Assembly (NCBI RefSeq): GCF_000482465.1
Contig: NZ_KI519420.1
Span: 1,124,833-1,188,832, forward strand
Length of the DNA stretch: 64,000 nucleotides
Direction of reading: 5' to 3'
From: Runella limosa DSM 17973
Lineage (GTDB): Bacteria; Bacteroidota; Bacteroidia; Cytophagales; Spirosomataceae
Notes under the pieces: generated by a model
Seen by the model: only the letters and a program-made list of their open reading frames with translations
What the model was told of the DNA's origin: nothing
The model's database searches: none
Shown here: positions 17,701 through 25,358 of the stretch, piece after piece
How the letters are laid out: each line of letters begins with the position of its first letter
How positions within the stretch are numbered: position 1 is the first letter of the stretch
Program-made: the position numbers and the translations under genes

Positions 17701-19578
17701 AATGCGCCTTTGGGGTATTTCGTAGAATATAATTACGATGCCAACGATAATAACACCACCGTAACCAACGCCAAAAACAATGCCACTACCAACGTATATC
17801 ATCCACAAACCGACCAATTGACGAGTCGTTCGTTTGGCAGTAAGACGGAATCATTTACCTATTACGAAGACGGTTCGCTCAAAACCTTTACTAACGGACG
17901 AAACCAAACGTTTACGTTTACCTATGACCCATCAGGAAGGGTTACGGGTGACAGCTACGCTACCTATACCTACAACCCCGAAGGGACGCTCAACACAGTT
18001 ACGCATACGCAAGGTGCAAAAACATATACGTTGGATTATGATTATGACGTACTCAGAAGGCTCACCAAAACGACCTGCGATGGCTTTGCGGTACAATACC
18101 GCTACGACAACAACAATAACTTGGACTTATTGACGTATCCAGATGGAAAGACCGTTGCCTACACTTACGATGATAAAGACCGCATAACCAAAGTAACGGA
18201 TTGGGCAGGAAAGGTAACCACCTACGTATATGACGATGACGGTAAAGTGTTGAGTTATACACTCCCCAACCGCACCAAAGCCCTCTATACCTACGATGTC
18301 GCAGGCAGACCCACGGGCATACGACACGAAAAAAGTAACGGTAGTGTCATTTGTGCTTACACCTTTACGCTCGACCAAGGCGGAAACCATACCGAAGAGA
18401 ACATCATTGAGCCTTACACTACCTTACCTGTGTTGGCCCCAACCACCACCAATTATACTACCAATGCCCGTAATGAAACCACTGCCGTAGGCAGCAATGC
18501 CTATGTTTTTGATGGCAACGGAGCTACCACTACCCAAGCGGGACAAGCCATTACTTGGGACTCCAAAGACAATCTGTTGACCCGTAACGGCATCACCTAT
18601 TTTTATGACGGCAACGAAACCCGCCGTGCTAAAACGGGCAGACGCTACGTGATAAACGAGTTGAGTAACAGTGTATTGGCCGAAACCGATGAAGCGGGTA
18701 CTTATTTCTCTTACTACGTGTATGGCCCCACTGGCTTACTTTACCGCCCGTATGTAAGCCCGGGCACTGCCTATTATCATTATGATTTTAGGGGCAGTAC
18801 CATTGCCCTGACCGATGATGGCCAAAATACATTTCGCCAATACCAATACGATGCCTACGGCAAGATACTGCAACAAACCTCCGCTGGTTCTGACGATAAC
18901 CCTTTCAGATACGTAGGGCAATACGGCGTACAATACGAGGCCCCTGACCTCTACTTTATGCGTGCCAGATATTACGACCCCACCACAGGTAAATTCCTCT
19001 CCGAAGACCCGATTTGGAGTACAAATTTGTTTGCGTATGGAGGGGATAATCCTATAAAATTTATTGATTTTGATGGAAAAACTCCTGTAGAACCTTTGGT
19101 TACAAATCCCGATTATTATAAAGATTTTGCGCAGGAGGTTTTTTTTAATGTAATGGATAGCGAATACGCATATAAAACTGTTCATTCTTTTGGAAAAATG
19201 AAAACTATTAACAAAAACACAAGAGATGCTTATGGAAATTTAGCACTTGCTTTGCAAATGGCAGATGCAATATCAATAGTTTTTGAATATGGAGAAAATA
19301 TTTACTACGGAAATTATGATGAAGCAAGTAGAAGTATTATTTGTGATGGAGTTGGCAATGTAACCCCTTTTGTCGGGGGAATAGTGGCTGATGCCTGTAT
19401 TGATATGTCAAAGAATTTAAATGGGGAACATACAGGAACGAGTTTTGATGAATGGTTAACAAATTTTGGGGATAAAATAACGGTTTATACAAGGACTTCA
19501 AAAAATGGAGCATTCATAAGAAAAACTCTTAGACAACTTCTTCAAATGCCAGAAGAAATGCTCTGTAAAGAAAGATAA
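14800..19578 (+). CDS. Large LamG-SLH-RHS surface protein with AT-rich C-terminal tip
   Basis: A 1592-residue secreted protein with a signal peptide (cut near VFAQ). Domains in order: LamG/concanavalin-like module at about 28-235 (GLVAYYPFNGNANDASG); S-layer homology-like region at about 270-435 (INRGDLAKIAYLGLLG, ITRALVLKVLLEAWN, CKREDAFLMLYRLL); an RHS-associated DUF6531-like start near 450-515; many YD repeats from about 590 to 1310; the conserved RHS core at about 1350-1407 (YDAYGKILQQ, FRYVGQYGVQYEAPDLYFMR, ARYYDPTTGKFLSEDPIW). After a degenerate NPIKFIDFDGK comes a 170-residue tip with no recognised domain. The architecture is that of a polymorphic toxin or surface adhesin shell. Both LamG and tip DNA are visibly AT-richer than the core. 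No obvious immunity gene follows. Confidence 0.88.
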   Translation: MKRLYSLLAFFYCTVFVFTNVFAQAPTNGLVAYYPFNGNANDASGNGNHGTVNGTPTYPNRVIGSSIRLDAFGIQIPQIITNSTTSFSISIWVKEEGLTNNDGEGYIFFGDHSNSGWLGILHGDAERTIEKIYFAVNGGANIAITPPANYKNNWVNYQMVYNNGILKAFVNGVIVGQINSAIIQIGHNNSGIGTHWFSNGWDNTTRFIGSVDDIRIYNRVLTDSEVQLIYQSEVQATCPTCLTAQTVANYSTQEHFCAAQGLCTQSIIQKTQTDPKQPINRGDLAKIAYLGLLGKTAITTAVDFPVPFVDLQAAFATDTTYYKYAKVLSYLEYADNRAPFDRNQLNFNPTGAITRALVLKVLLEAWNIDESTATGASPFSDVAVSHLYYKYIKKAHELGIVTGSGGAFSPDDNCKREDAFLMLYRLLSSSGIPKPTLTQVNVGFFIPGQYRPDNMGVGVGTDRGNFNHYTKTSFAIDGVVPLVFAHSYNSYTTELPNQLYPNYLGRGWTHSFNCYITVIGTSPNLKLVVHYPDGKLHFYKTQGGVFVPETIGVFDQVTTSGNPINSVTITTPSKVVYLFEQIAGQTNNAFWLIKSIKDRNNNTLTFTNEIGISGVPRLASVADPSGRTMNFTYLTGQNYNYLSQVTLAGVGAFNGRNIQFTYHTAVLDGDGIRDLATYKEYDLTGALKTTSYSYYTTEGAEHLLKTITLPKGNVIDNTYEKRKLKSSQTLNGATVVQQMSTNWTQTYNSTAATSTGAVTVTAGGTTKTTNYTHNGNGLAQTLKSTGTNPVDLTMTYGVSADPTSVSQITQMAGNVATNVTIAYHPTAPYNVSSVTTVGPNGNITQSYTYNSFNDILNFTNGRGKTTTFGYNATGNLTSITHPLGQPTTMLRNSNGTISKVTTPAGVVTNFTYNTYGNLLTTSTPNGASPAITTSATYDALSRVTSKTDARNQTVTYDYYANDLLKKMNAPLGYFVEYNYDANDNNTTVTNAKNNATTNVYHPQTDQLTSRSFGSKTESFTYYEDGSLKTFTNGRNQTFTFTYDPSGRVTGDSYATYTYNPEGTLNTVTHTQGAKTYTLDYDYDVLRRLTKTTCDGFAVQYRYDNNNNLDLLTYPDGKTVAYTYDDKDRITKVTDWAGKVTTYVYDDDGKVLSYTLPNRTKALYTYDVAGRPTGIRHEKSNGSVICAYTFTLDQGGNHTEENIIEPYTTLPVLAPTTTNYTTNARNETTAVGSNAYVFDGNGATTTQAGQAITWDSKDNLLTRNGITYFYDGNETRRAKTGRRYVINELSNSVLAETDEAGTYFSYYVYGPTGLLYRPYVSPGTAYYHYDFRGSTIALTDDGQNTFRQYQYDAYGKILQQTSAGSDDNPFRYVGQYGVQYEAPDLYFMRARYYDPTTGKFLSEDPIWSTNLFAYGGDNPIKFIDFDGKTPVEPLVTNPDYYKDFAQEVFFNVMDSEYAYKTVHSFGKMKTINKNTRDAYGNLALALQMADAISIVFEYGENIYYGNYDEASRSIICDGVGNVTPFVGGIVADACIDMSKNLNGEHTGTSFDEWLTNFGDKITVYTRTSKNGAFIRKTLRQLLQMPEEMLCKER

Positions 19579-19595
19579 TTACTTTACAGAGCATT
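19557..19595 (+). terminator. Inverted repeat straddling the RHS stop codon
   Basis: Perfect 14-bp arms AATGCTCTGTAAAG (19557-19570) and CTTTACAGAGCATT (19582-19595) with an 11-base loop that holds the TAA stop (19576-19578). It has no T-tract downstream, so it is a weak terminator candidate or an mRNA 3-prime stabiliser. Confidence 0.5.
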
Positions 19596-19622
19596 GAAAA
19601 AATACGAGGTAAAGAAGTTAAA

Positions 19623-19639
19623 TAATTGATAATCCATCA
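19623..19639 (+). promoter_or_regulatory. Second copy of the palindromic motif, before the small RHS-type gene
   Basis: TAATTGATAATCCATCA matches 14740-14756 at 16 of 17 positions and ends 20 bases before the ATG at 19660. Confidence 0.4.
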
Positions 19640-19659
19640 CTCAAAAACGACATTCAAAA

Positions 19660-20346
19660 ATGAAAAAATATATCATTCTCATTGTACTGAGTTTGGTCTG
19701 TTGGGTAGGTATCCACGCCCAAACACCCAAAAAAGTCACCTACACCTACGATGCCCTCAATCGGCTCACGGAGGTAACGTATCCTAATGGAGAAAAAATC
19801 ACGTATAATTATGATGTGTTGGGTAACAGAACAAGTGTAGTACAAACGGGCTGTACAGCTACTCCCACGGCGGTTATTTCGGGCGGGGGTACTATCAACA
19901 TCGGAGAAACAGCCGATTTGATAATCACTTTTACGGGGATAGCACCTTACAATTTTACGCTCTCAAGCGGGTCTTCAGGTACCGCTTTTGGTTCTCCGTA
20001 CACATTACGCACTGGTCCTACGGTCACAACCACTTATACCCTCGCGTCCGTCAGTAATCAATGCGGTACTGGCACAGTCAGCGGCAGCGCGGTGGTAACG
20101 GTCAATGGTTCGAGTCCTTGTCCGCCAACTATCACGCACAGTGGCAATATAGCAAGCGGTACATACTCGGCTTCGGGTACTATCGTGAGCACAGCCAATG
20201 TCCCCAATAACACCAAGTATTATGCGGGGCAATCTGTCACCCTTTCACAGGGGTTTTCGGCAGGGCCTGGCGAGAATTTTGAAATTAAGATTCAGGGGTG
20301 TAATACTACGCCTACCGCACAAACACCTCGCCCGCGTATTGATTAA
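19660..20346 (+). CDS. Short secreted protein with one YD repeat pair and coathanger-type domain
   Basis: A 228-residue protein with a signal peptide (cut near IHAQ). Residues about 25-58 hold a single RHS/YD unit (YTYDALNRLTEVTYPNG and ITYNYDVLGNRTS). Residues about 62-150 form a Ser/Thr-rich Ig-like domain (PTAVISGGGTINIGETADL). Residues about 160-215 match the 3-coathanger stack motif common on Cytophagales surface proteins (KYYAGQSVTLSQGFSAGPG followed by a final GC). It has no toxin tip and no enzyme motif. Its position after the large RHS gene and the shared upstream motif suggest a companion, perhaps a remnant or an adaptor; this is inference. A bidirectional terminator follows. Confidence 0.75.
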   Translation: MKKYIILIVLSLVCWVGIHAQTPKKVTYTYDALNRLTEVTYPNGEKITYNYDVLGNRTSVVQTGCTATPTAVISGGGTINIGETADLIITFTGIAPYNFTLSSGSSGTAFGSPYTLRTGPTVTTTYTLASVSNQCGTGTVSGSAVVTVNGSSPCPPTITHSGNIASGTYSASGTIVSTANVPNNTKYYAGQSVTLSQGFSAGPGENFEIKIQGCNTTPTAQTPRPRID

Positions 20347-20367
20347 AAGTACCTTCTTGAAATCACA

Positions 20368-20398
20368 AAACAGCCCAGCCGCGTTGGCTGGGCTGTTT
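20368..20398. terminator. Bidirectional terminator between the small RHS-type gene and the Rpn gene
   Basis: 13-bp stem AAACAGCCCAGCC (20368-20380) and GGCTGGGCTGTTT (20386-20398) with a GCGTT loop. T-rich on both strands, serving the converging genes that stop at 20346 and 20404. Confidence 0.85.
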
Positions 20399-20403
20399 CT
20401 ATT

Positions 20404-21282
20404 TCATAGGTTATTGACAACATCTGTTGAAAGTTCCGTCATTTCTGAGATGGTTTCGGGGTCAAAGCCTTTGGCTTTCATTTTTTTTGCCATTTCAATA
20501 CGGGCTTGTTGCTCGCCTTCTGCTTTGCCTTCTATTCTACCTTCTGCTTTACCTTCAATACGCGCGGTAGAGATAATTCCCCGTTCTGAAAGGAGCATTT
20601 TTTCGTGTTTTTCGTAGGCTTGCTGCTCTTGTTCAGATAGTTCGTCAAATTGAAGTTGTGCTTTTACTTCGGCCAATCCTTGTGCCTTGAACTCCTCTTT
20701 TACCTCATTATTTTTGAAGTAATAAATCCATTCATCGAGGCTATCTCGTGCTATATCGTCGAAATTGTTGATTTTAATGACATAATATTCAGGATAAACT
20801 TCATACACGGCGTCTTTCTGAAATAGTTCTTTTTGTTTGACTGAAAGTCCTAAAATATCGTTTTGATGAATGCCCCTAAACTCTGTTTTGCCATGATAGA
20901 CATAATCGGTACCATGCCCTAAATCGAAGTAAATTAAGTTGATAGAGAATATTTTTTTGATGTCTTGGTAGGGTTTTCCTTTTTGGAGGGTCTCGGTTAA
21001 GTGTTTGGAAGTAGCAAAAAGCATACGCTGAAAGTAGTCGAACTCTTTGCTGTATTGGAGTTCGATGATGAGCCGTTCTTTTTGCTCATTTTCAACCAAC
21101 ATATCCACCCGATTGATTTTTTGTTCGTCATCCTCCGCGTTGGATTCACTTTCCAACAAATTGATAATGAGGATGTCACGTTTTAGTAAAACGCTCAAAA
21201 AACCTTCAAGAATAGCAAAGTTGGCTTTCTGTCTAAGAAGCCGTTTTAAAGCCCAATCAAAACTGACAAGTGTGCGGTTCAT
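20404..21282 (-). CDS. Rpn-family PD-(D/E)XK nuclease (recombination-promoting nuclease / transposase-like)
   Basis: A 292-residue protein of the Rpn/PDDEXK_2 family, which are DNA endonucleases linked to RecA-independent recombination. The active-site pattern is present: Asp60 in INRVDMLVEN and Glu74-x-Gln76 in LIIELQYSKEF. The start MNRTLVSFDWALKRLLRQ is the family's usual opening. The C-terminal third is charged and holds a short repeat (RIEGKAEGRIEGKAEGEQ), then KMKAKGFDPETISEMTELS, also typical. Despite the transposase label sometimes attached, there are no terminal repeats around it, so I do not call an insertion sequence. It is a monocistronic gene. Confidence 0.88.
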   Translation of the reverse strand: MNRTLVSFDWALKRLLRQKANFAILEGFLSVLLKRDILIINLLESESNAEDDEQKINRVDMLVENEQKERLIIELQYSKEFDYFQRMLFATSKHLTETLQKGKPYQDIKKIFSINLIYFDLGHGTDYVYHGKTEFRGIHQNDILGLSVKQKELFQKDAVYEVYPEYYVIKINNFDDIARDSLDEWIYYFKNNEVKEEFKAQGLAEVKAQLQFDELSEQEQQAYEKHEKMLLSERGIISTARIEGKAEGRIEGKAEGEQQARIEMAKKMKAKGFDPETISEMTELSTDVVNNL

Positions 21283-21455
21283 TTAGATGAAGTTTGCTGC
21301 AAAAATAACGAAAAATAAGAAGCAACCCTCAGCAATGTTTAACTGCACCGCAGGAGTTGCGTTTTTGAACAATCTCAATCTTTAGGGAGGTGAGAGAGGA
21401 AACTATTACGGTAGATGCTTGCTGCCAACAGGATTTTCTGCCAATTTATTTTCTA

Positions 21456-22277
21456 CTACTCCACCCACCCTTCGGGAAAATGTCCATATACGGTTTGATA
21501 AGCCCTAATGATAAGGGGTGGGAGTTGGTATAGCGCTTCTTCTCGTTCTTTTTCGTAGGCATCGTCTAGCTGGGCTTGAAGTTTGGCTACGTCTTCGAGA
21601 CGTTGTTGGCGAGTAAGTTCTTCTTCGAGGGCTAGCTGCGGGTCATAGTCTTCGGGTTGGGTAACTTGCTCAGGTTTCTCAAATGACACAATGCCAATCC
21701 TTGGGAAACTGTACCGCCAGTTGAATCGACCCTTTTTGAGCCTTTCAAACAGTAAAACCAAGAGCGAAAAAACGGTATCGTCGTCGAGTAGTAAGACATC
21801 AGCACAGTAAAAATCTATGTAATCGAAGATTACTTGGGAGGGGAAATACTCATTGAGAAAATCGGCAATAAAACGTCCTGACCCTCTGAAAGACCCTAAA
21901 TGGTAAACAGTCCCGTTTTCGTCAATCACATCGTGGTTATTAGAGAAAATGCACCACAAACAGGATCCTAACACATCTAAAAACTCCTCGTAGGGTTTGA
22001 TGGGTTTGGGATTTTCAGCCAATTCGTTTTCAATATCCGTAAGTACAGGTGCGTCTAATGCTTTGCCTGCTTGAGTCATCCAAGCTTTGAGGTTCTCATG
22101 GATGTGCAAGCTTTTCTCATAAACTTGTTGGGCGGTTGGATGAAAAATGAATTTGTAAGGAGAGTTTTCCCAGCCATCGGGGGCAATAGCAGTCATCAAT
22201 TGCTCAGATGAATCTGTTAAATACTTCAACAGTTCTTGACACGCTTGTTCAGTGGCTTGGGTTGAAGTGTCCATCAT
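21456..22277 (-). CDS. Hypothetical protein of unknown function
   Basis: A 273-residue soluble protein that I do not recognise. It has no signal peptide or membrane span. The middle (about residues 95-190) contains the best-structured part: FLDVLGSCLWCIFSNNHDV, then GTVYHLGSFRGSGRFIADFL and a run of acidic and hydrophobic residues (FYCADVLLLDDDTVFSLLVL). The C-terminal quarter is a charged helical stretch (LALEEELTRQQRLEDVAKLQ) likely to form a coiled coil. The start has two ATG codons in a row. It stands between an Rpn nuclease and the MITE-like repeat, with no partner gene, so context gives no clue to its role. Confidence 0.6.
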   Translation of the reverse strand: MMDTSTQATEQACQELLKYLTDSSEQLMTAIAPDGWENSPYKFIFHPTAQQVYEKSLHIHENLKAWMTQAGKALDAPVLTDIENELAENPKPIKPYEEFLDVLGSCLWCIFSNNHDVIDENGTVYHLGSFRGSGRFIADFLNEYFPSQVIFDYIDFYCADVLLLDDDTVFSLLVLLFERLKKGRFNWRYSFPRIGIVSFEKPEQVTQPEDYDPQLALEEELTRQQRLEDVAKLQAQLDDAYEKEREEALYQLPPLIIRAYQTVYGHFPEGWVE

Positions 22278-22399
22278 TTTGTGAGATTTTTTCCATGCTG
22301 GTCAGGATCTGCAAACTCGACTCAACGGCATTAAACAATCAAATAATATTCCTCTTTAGCAAATATAACCACAATGAAACGATAATCCTTTTTACTCCT

Positions 22400-22630
22400 C
22401 CAGGTTAAACGCATTAAAAAAAGTAGCCTCAGCGAGGCTAAATCTTAGTAGAAAAAAGGGGGTAAAGGCCATCCAAAAGCCCCATCGGGGCGGCCGACGT
22501 TCGGTGAAAGATGTCACCGAACGTCGGCCGCCCCGATGGGACTTTGTGTGGATTTGATACATTTTTCTACGAAGATTTAGCTCCTCTGGAGCAATGAATA
22601 GCCGCTCTATATTTTAACGCGTCCAACCTG
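22400..22630. repeat. MITE-like element, copy A (231 bp)
   Basis: This 231-bp stretch fills most of the gene-free region 22278-22633. Its ends are imperfect inverted repeats: CAGGTTAAACGCATTAAAA on the left and CAGGTTGGACGCGTTAAAA read inward from the right (16 of 19 positions alike). Inside the left end is the small palindrome AGCCTCAGCGAGGCT (22425-22439), and inside the right end GCTCCTCTGGAGC. The reverse complement of 57630-57799 matches it nearly base for base except in the centre. It codes for no transposase. The right end lies 3 bases from the mutS stop codon. Confidence 0.8.
22481..22540. repeat. Perfect 27-bp GC-rich palindrome inside MITE-like copy A
   Basis: Arms 22481-22507 and 22514-22540 are exact inverted copies (starting CCCATCGGGGCGGCCGACGT) around a 6-base loop AAGATG. 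It is absent from copy B, which has an unrelated short AT/G-rich centre there. Such a hairpin would be very stable in RNA and could end transcription of mutS. Confidence 0.85.
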
Positions 22631-22633
22631 TCT

Positions 22634-25288
22634 TTACTCCACTAGCCGCCGCAACTCATTGAGTTTGAGCAATGCTTCGATGGGCGAGAGGGTGTTGATG
22701 TCGAGGATTTTTAGCTTTGATTTTAGCTCTTCTATTTTGGGGTCTTGCGGTTCAAAGAGCGTCATTTGGTAATTCACTTTTGGCATTTCTTTCACCGCTT
22801 TGGTGGTTTCTTGCTTGCGATGACTCTTTTCGAGGCTGTGCAAAATATCGTTGGCTCGCAGCACCACTTCTTGCGGCATCCCTGCCATTTGAGCTACGTG
22901 AATCCCAAAACTGTGCTCGCTTCCGCCTTCTTTGAGCTTGCGTAAGAAAATGACTTTATTGCCCATTTCCTTGACGGCTACGTTGAAGTTTTTGACCCGA
23001 GGAAAATCTTCCGCCAATTGGTTGAGTTCGTGGTAGTGCGTCGCAAAAAGCGTTTTGGCGCGGTGGCGCGGGTGATTGTGCAAAAACTCGGCGATACTCC
23101 AAGCGATACTCACCCCGTCGTAGGTGCTGGTGCCGCGCCCGATTTCATCCATAAGTACTAAACTGCGCTCGCTCAGGTTGTTGAGGATACTGGCAGTCTC
23201 GGTCATCTCGACCATAAAGGTACTTTCGCCGCGACTGAGGTTGTCGGAGGCGCCCACGCGCGTAAAAATCTTATCTACCAACCCAATTTCGGCTTCCAAT
23301 GCGGGGACAAAACTGCCCATTTGCGCCATCAACACAATCAAGGCCGTTTGACGCAGCAAAGCGGATTTACCCGCCATGTTAGGCCCCGTGATGATGATAA
23401 TTTGCTGTGTAGCGTCGTCCAAATATAAATCGTTGGGTACGTAGCTTTCGCCCAATGGCAACTGCTGCTCAATGACGGGGTGACGTCCTTCCTTGATTTT
23501 GAGCGCTTTGTCGTCGGTGATGACGGGTTTGTAATAGTTGTTTTTCTTGGCAATTACTGCAAACGACGACAGCGCATCCAACACCGAAATAATTCGAGCG
23601 TTTTGCTGAACGGCCGTTACGTAATCGTTGGCCGTCATGACCAAATCGTTGAAGATGCGCTGCTCTATGACAAACAGTTTTTCTTCGGCACTCAAAATTT
23701 TATCCTCGTATTCTTTCAACTCGGGCGTGATGTAGCGCTCGGCGTTGACGAGGGTTTGTTTGCGAATCCAGTCGGACGGTACGCGGTTTTTATGGGAGTT
23801 GGTCACTTCCAAATAATACCCAAAGACCTTGTTGTACGCAATTTTTAGCGACGTAATTCCCGTACGTTCAATCTCACGGTTTTGGACTTGAATCAAGTAA
23901 TCTTTACCAGAAAAGGCCAGTTCTTGCAAACGGTCTAACTCGGCATCAATACCCGCTTTAATCATGCCCCCTTGGTTGGTTACGGTTGGAGGGGCGTCGC
24001 GGAGTTCGGTTTCAATTTTTTCAAGCAAAAACTCGCAAGCGTTTAATTGGTCGGCGTATTTGCGAAGAGGGCCTAATGCGGAAGGGGCGTTTTCGGTTTC
24101 ATTCCAGGCCGCTTGCAACAACTCTTTGACGGGCGCAATGTGACTCAGCGATTTTTTGAGTTGCACCATCTCTCTTGGATTGATGCGCCGAACGGCTACC
24201 TTAGAAATAAGTCGCTCTAAATCACCAATTTGTTTGAGGTGTTGGGTGAGCGTTTCCAGCATTTCTTCATGCTTGAGAAAATGCTCCACCGTTTGGAGAC
24301 GTTCTTCGATGGGCGCTTTGTCTTTGAGAGGCAACACCAGCCATTTGCGAAGCAAACGCGCACCCATGGGGGTCACGGTTTGGTCTAGAATTTGAATGAG
24401 TGGAACGCCCCCTTCTTGTTGGGGATACACCAACTCAAGGTTGCGAATGGTGAAGCGGTCGAGCCACACGTATTTTTCTTCGTCGAGGCGGGTAAGACGC
24501 GTAATGTGCTGGATTTCGCGGTGCTCAGTATCGGCTAAGTACCTCAAAATCACGCCTGCGGCCACAATACCTTCGGTCAGTGCTTCTACCCCAAAGCCCT
24601 TCAACGAGGCGGTGTTGAAGTGCTTGGTGAGTAAGTCGTAGGCAAAATCATGGGTGTAGGCCCAGTCTTCAAACGAAAAGGTATGAAACTTATCACCAAA
24701 AAATTCGGTAAACTCTTGGCGGTGTTTTTTGCAGTACAATACTTCCGAAGGGGCGAAGCTCTGGAGGAGTTTTTCGATGTAGTCTTTGGTGCCTTGGGTA
24801 GTCAAAAATTCACCCGTAGAGACATCCAAAAAGGCAATGCCGAAGACGTTATTTTTGCCAAAATGAACCGAAGCAAGGTAATTGTTGCGCCGAACGTCCA
24901 ACACGTTGTCGTTGAACGAAACTCCTGGCGTCACCAATTCTGTTACACCTCTGCGCACAATCCCTTTGGCCACGGCGGGGTCTTCAAGTTGGTCGCAAAT
25001 GGCTACCCGTTCCCCCGCGCGGACGAGTTTGGGGAGGTAGTTGTCTAACGAATGGTGAGGGAAACCCGCAAGTTCTTCTTGCGAACCGCCGTTGTTGCGG
25101 CGCGTCAAGACAATCCCCAAAATGCGACTAGCGCGCACGGCATCTTCCCCAAACGTCTCATAAAAGTCGCCTACTCGAAAGAGGAGCATGGCACCTGGGT
25201 ATTTCGACTTTATTTGGTTGTACTGACGGTTGAGAGGTGTTTCTTTGACTTTAACGGGTTCGGTTGCGTTTTTTGCAGTGCGGGCCAT
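22634..25288 (-). CDS. mutS: DNA mismatch repair protein MutS
   Basis: An 884-residue MutS. The mismatch-binding domain begins with PLNRQYNQIKSKYPGAMLLF and the Phe-x-Glu wedge (DFYETFGEDA). The core and clamp follow, then the ATPase: Walker A GPNMAGKS at 635-642, Walker B/signature LVLMDEIGRGTSTYDG and ATHYHELNQL. The C-terminal dimerisation tail is present (SPIEALLKLNELRRL). The ATG at 25288 (MARTAKNA) was chosen; the frame is open 11 codons further up, but a -7 promoter box lies at 25319-25326, which would fall inside that extension. MutS recognises base mismatches and recruits MutL, not in this window. Confidence 0.97.
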   Translation of the reverse strand: MARTAKNATEPVKVKETPLNRQYNQIKSKYPGAMLLFRVGDFYETFGEDAVRASRILGIVLTRRNNGGSQEELAGFPHHSLDNYLPKLVRAGERVAICDQLEDPAVAKGIVRRGVTELVTPGVSFNDNVLDVRRNNYLASVHFGKNNVFGIAFLDVSTGEFLTTQGTKDYIEKLLQSFAPSEVLYCKKHRQEFTEFFGDKFHTFSFEDWAYTHDFAYDLLTKHFNTASLKGFGVEALTEGIVAAGVILRYLADTEHREIQHITRLTRLDEEKYVWLDRFTIRNLELVYPQQEGGVPLIQILDQTVTPMGARLLRKWLVLPLKDKAPIEERLQTVEHFLKHEEMLETLTQHLKQIGDLERLISKVAVRRINPREMVQLKKSLSHIAPVKELLQAAWNETENAPSALGPLRKYADQLNACEFLLEKIETELRDAPPTVTNQGGMIKAGIDAELDRLQELAFSGKDYLIQVQNREIERTGITSLKIAYNKVFGYYLEVTNSHKNRVPSDWIRKQTLVNAERYITPELKEYEDKILSAEEKLFVIEQRIFNDLVMTANDYVTAVQQNARIISVLDALSSFAVIAKKNNYYKPVITDDKALKIKEGRHPVIEQQLPLGESYVPNDLYLDDATQQIIIITGPNMAGKSALLRQTALIVLMAQMGSFVPALEAEIGLVDKIFTRVGASDNLSRGESTFMVEMTETASILNNLSERSLVLMDEIGRGTSTYDGVSIAWSIAEFLHNHPRHRAKTLFATHYHELNQLAEDFPRVKNFNVAVKEMGNKVIFLRKLKEGGSEHSFGIHVAQMAGMPQEVVLRANDILHSLEKSHRKQETTKAVKEMPKVNYQMTLFEPQDPKIEELKSKLKILDINTLSPIEALLKLNELRRLVE

Positions 25289-25318
25289 GCCTAGTTCGTA
25301 ATTTGTAAGGATTGGCCG

Positions 25319-25326
25319 CAAAAATA
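25319..25326 (-). promoter_or_regulatory. Candidate -7 promoter box for mutS
   Basis: On the minus strand it reads TATTTTTG, fitting the Bacteroidota TAnnTTTG box, 30 bases before the chosen mutS ATG. A good -33 element is not seen at the usual distance. Confidence 0.4.
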
Positions 25327-25358
25327 GTCAAAATATCAAGAGGAAAGACGCTTCCTTT

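Noticed and set aside
20404..21282. Insertion sequence at the Rpn gene, since the family is often labelled transposase
   Set aside because: No terminal inverted repeats or target duplication are visible; the flanks are ordinary terminator and spacer.
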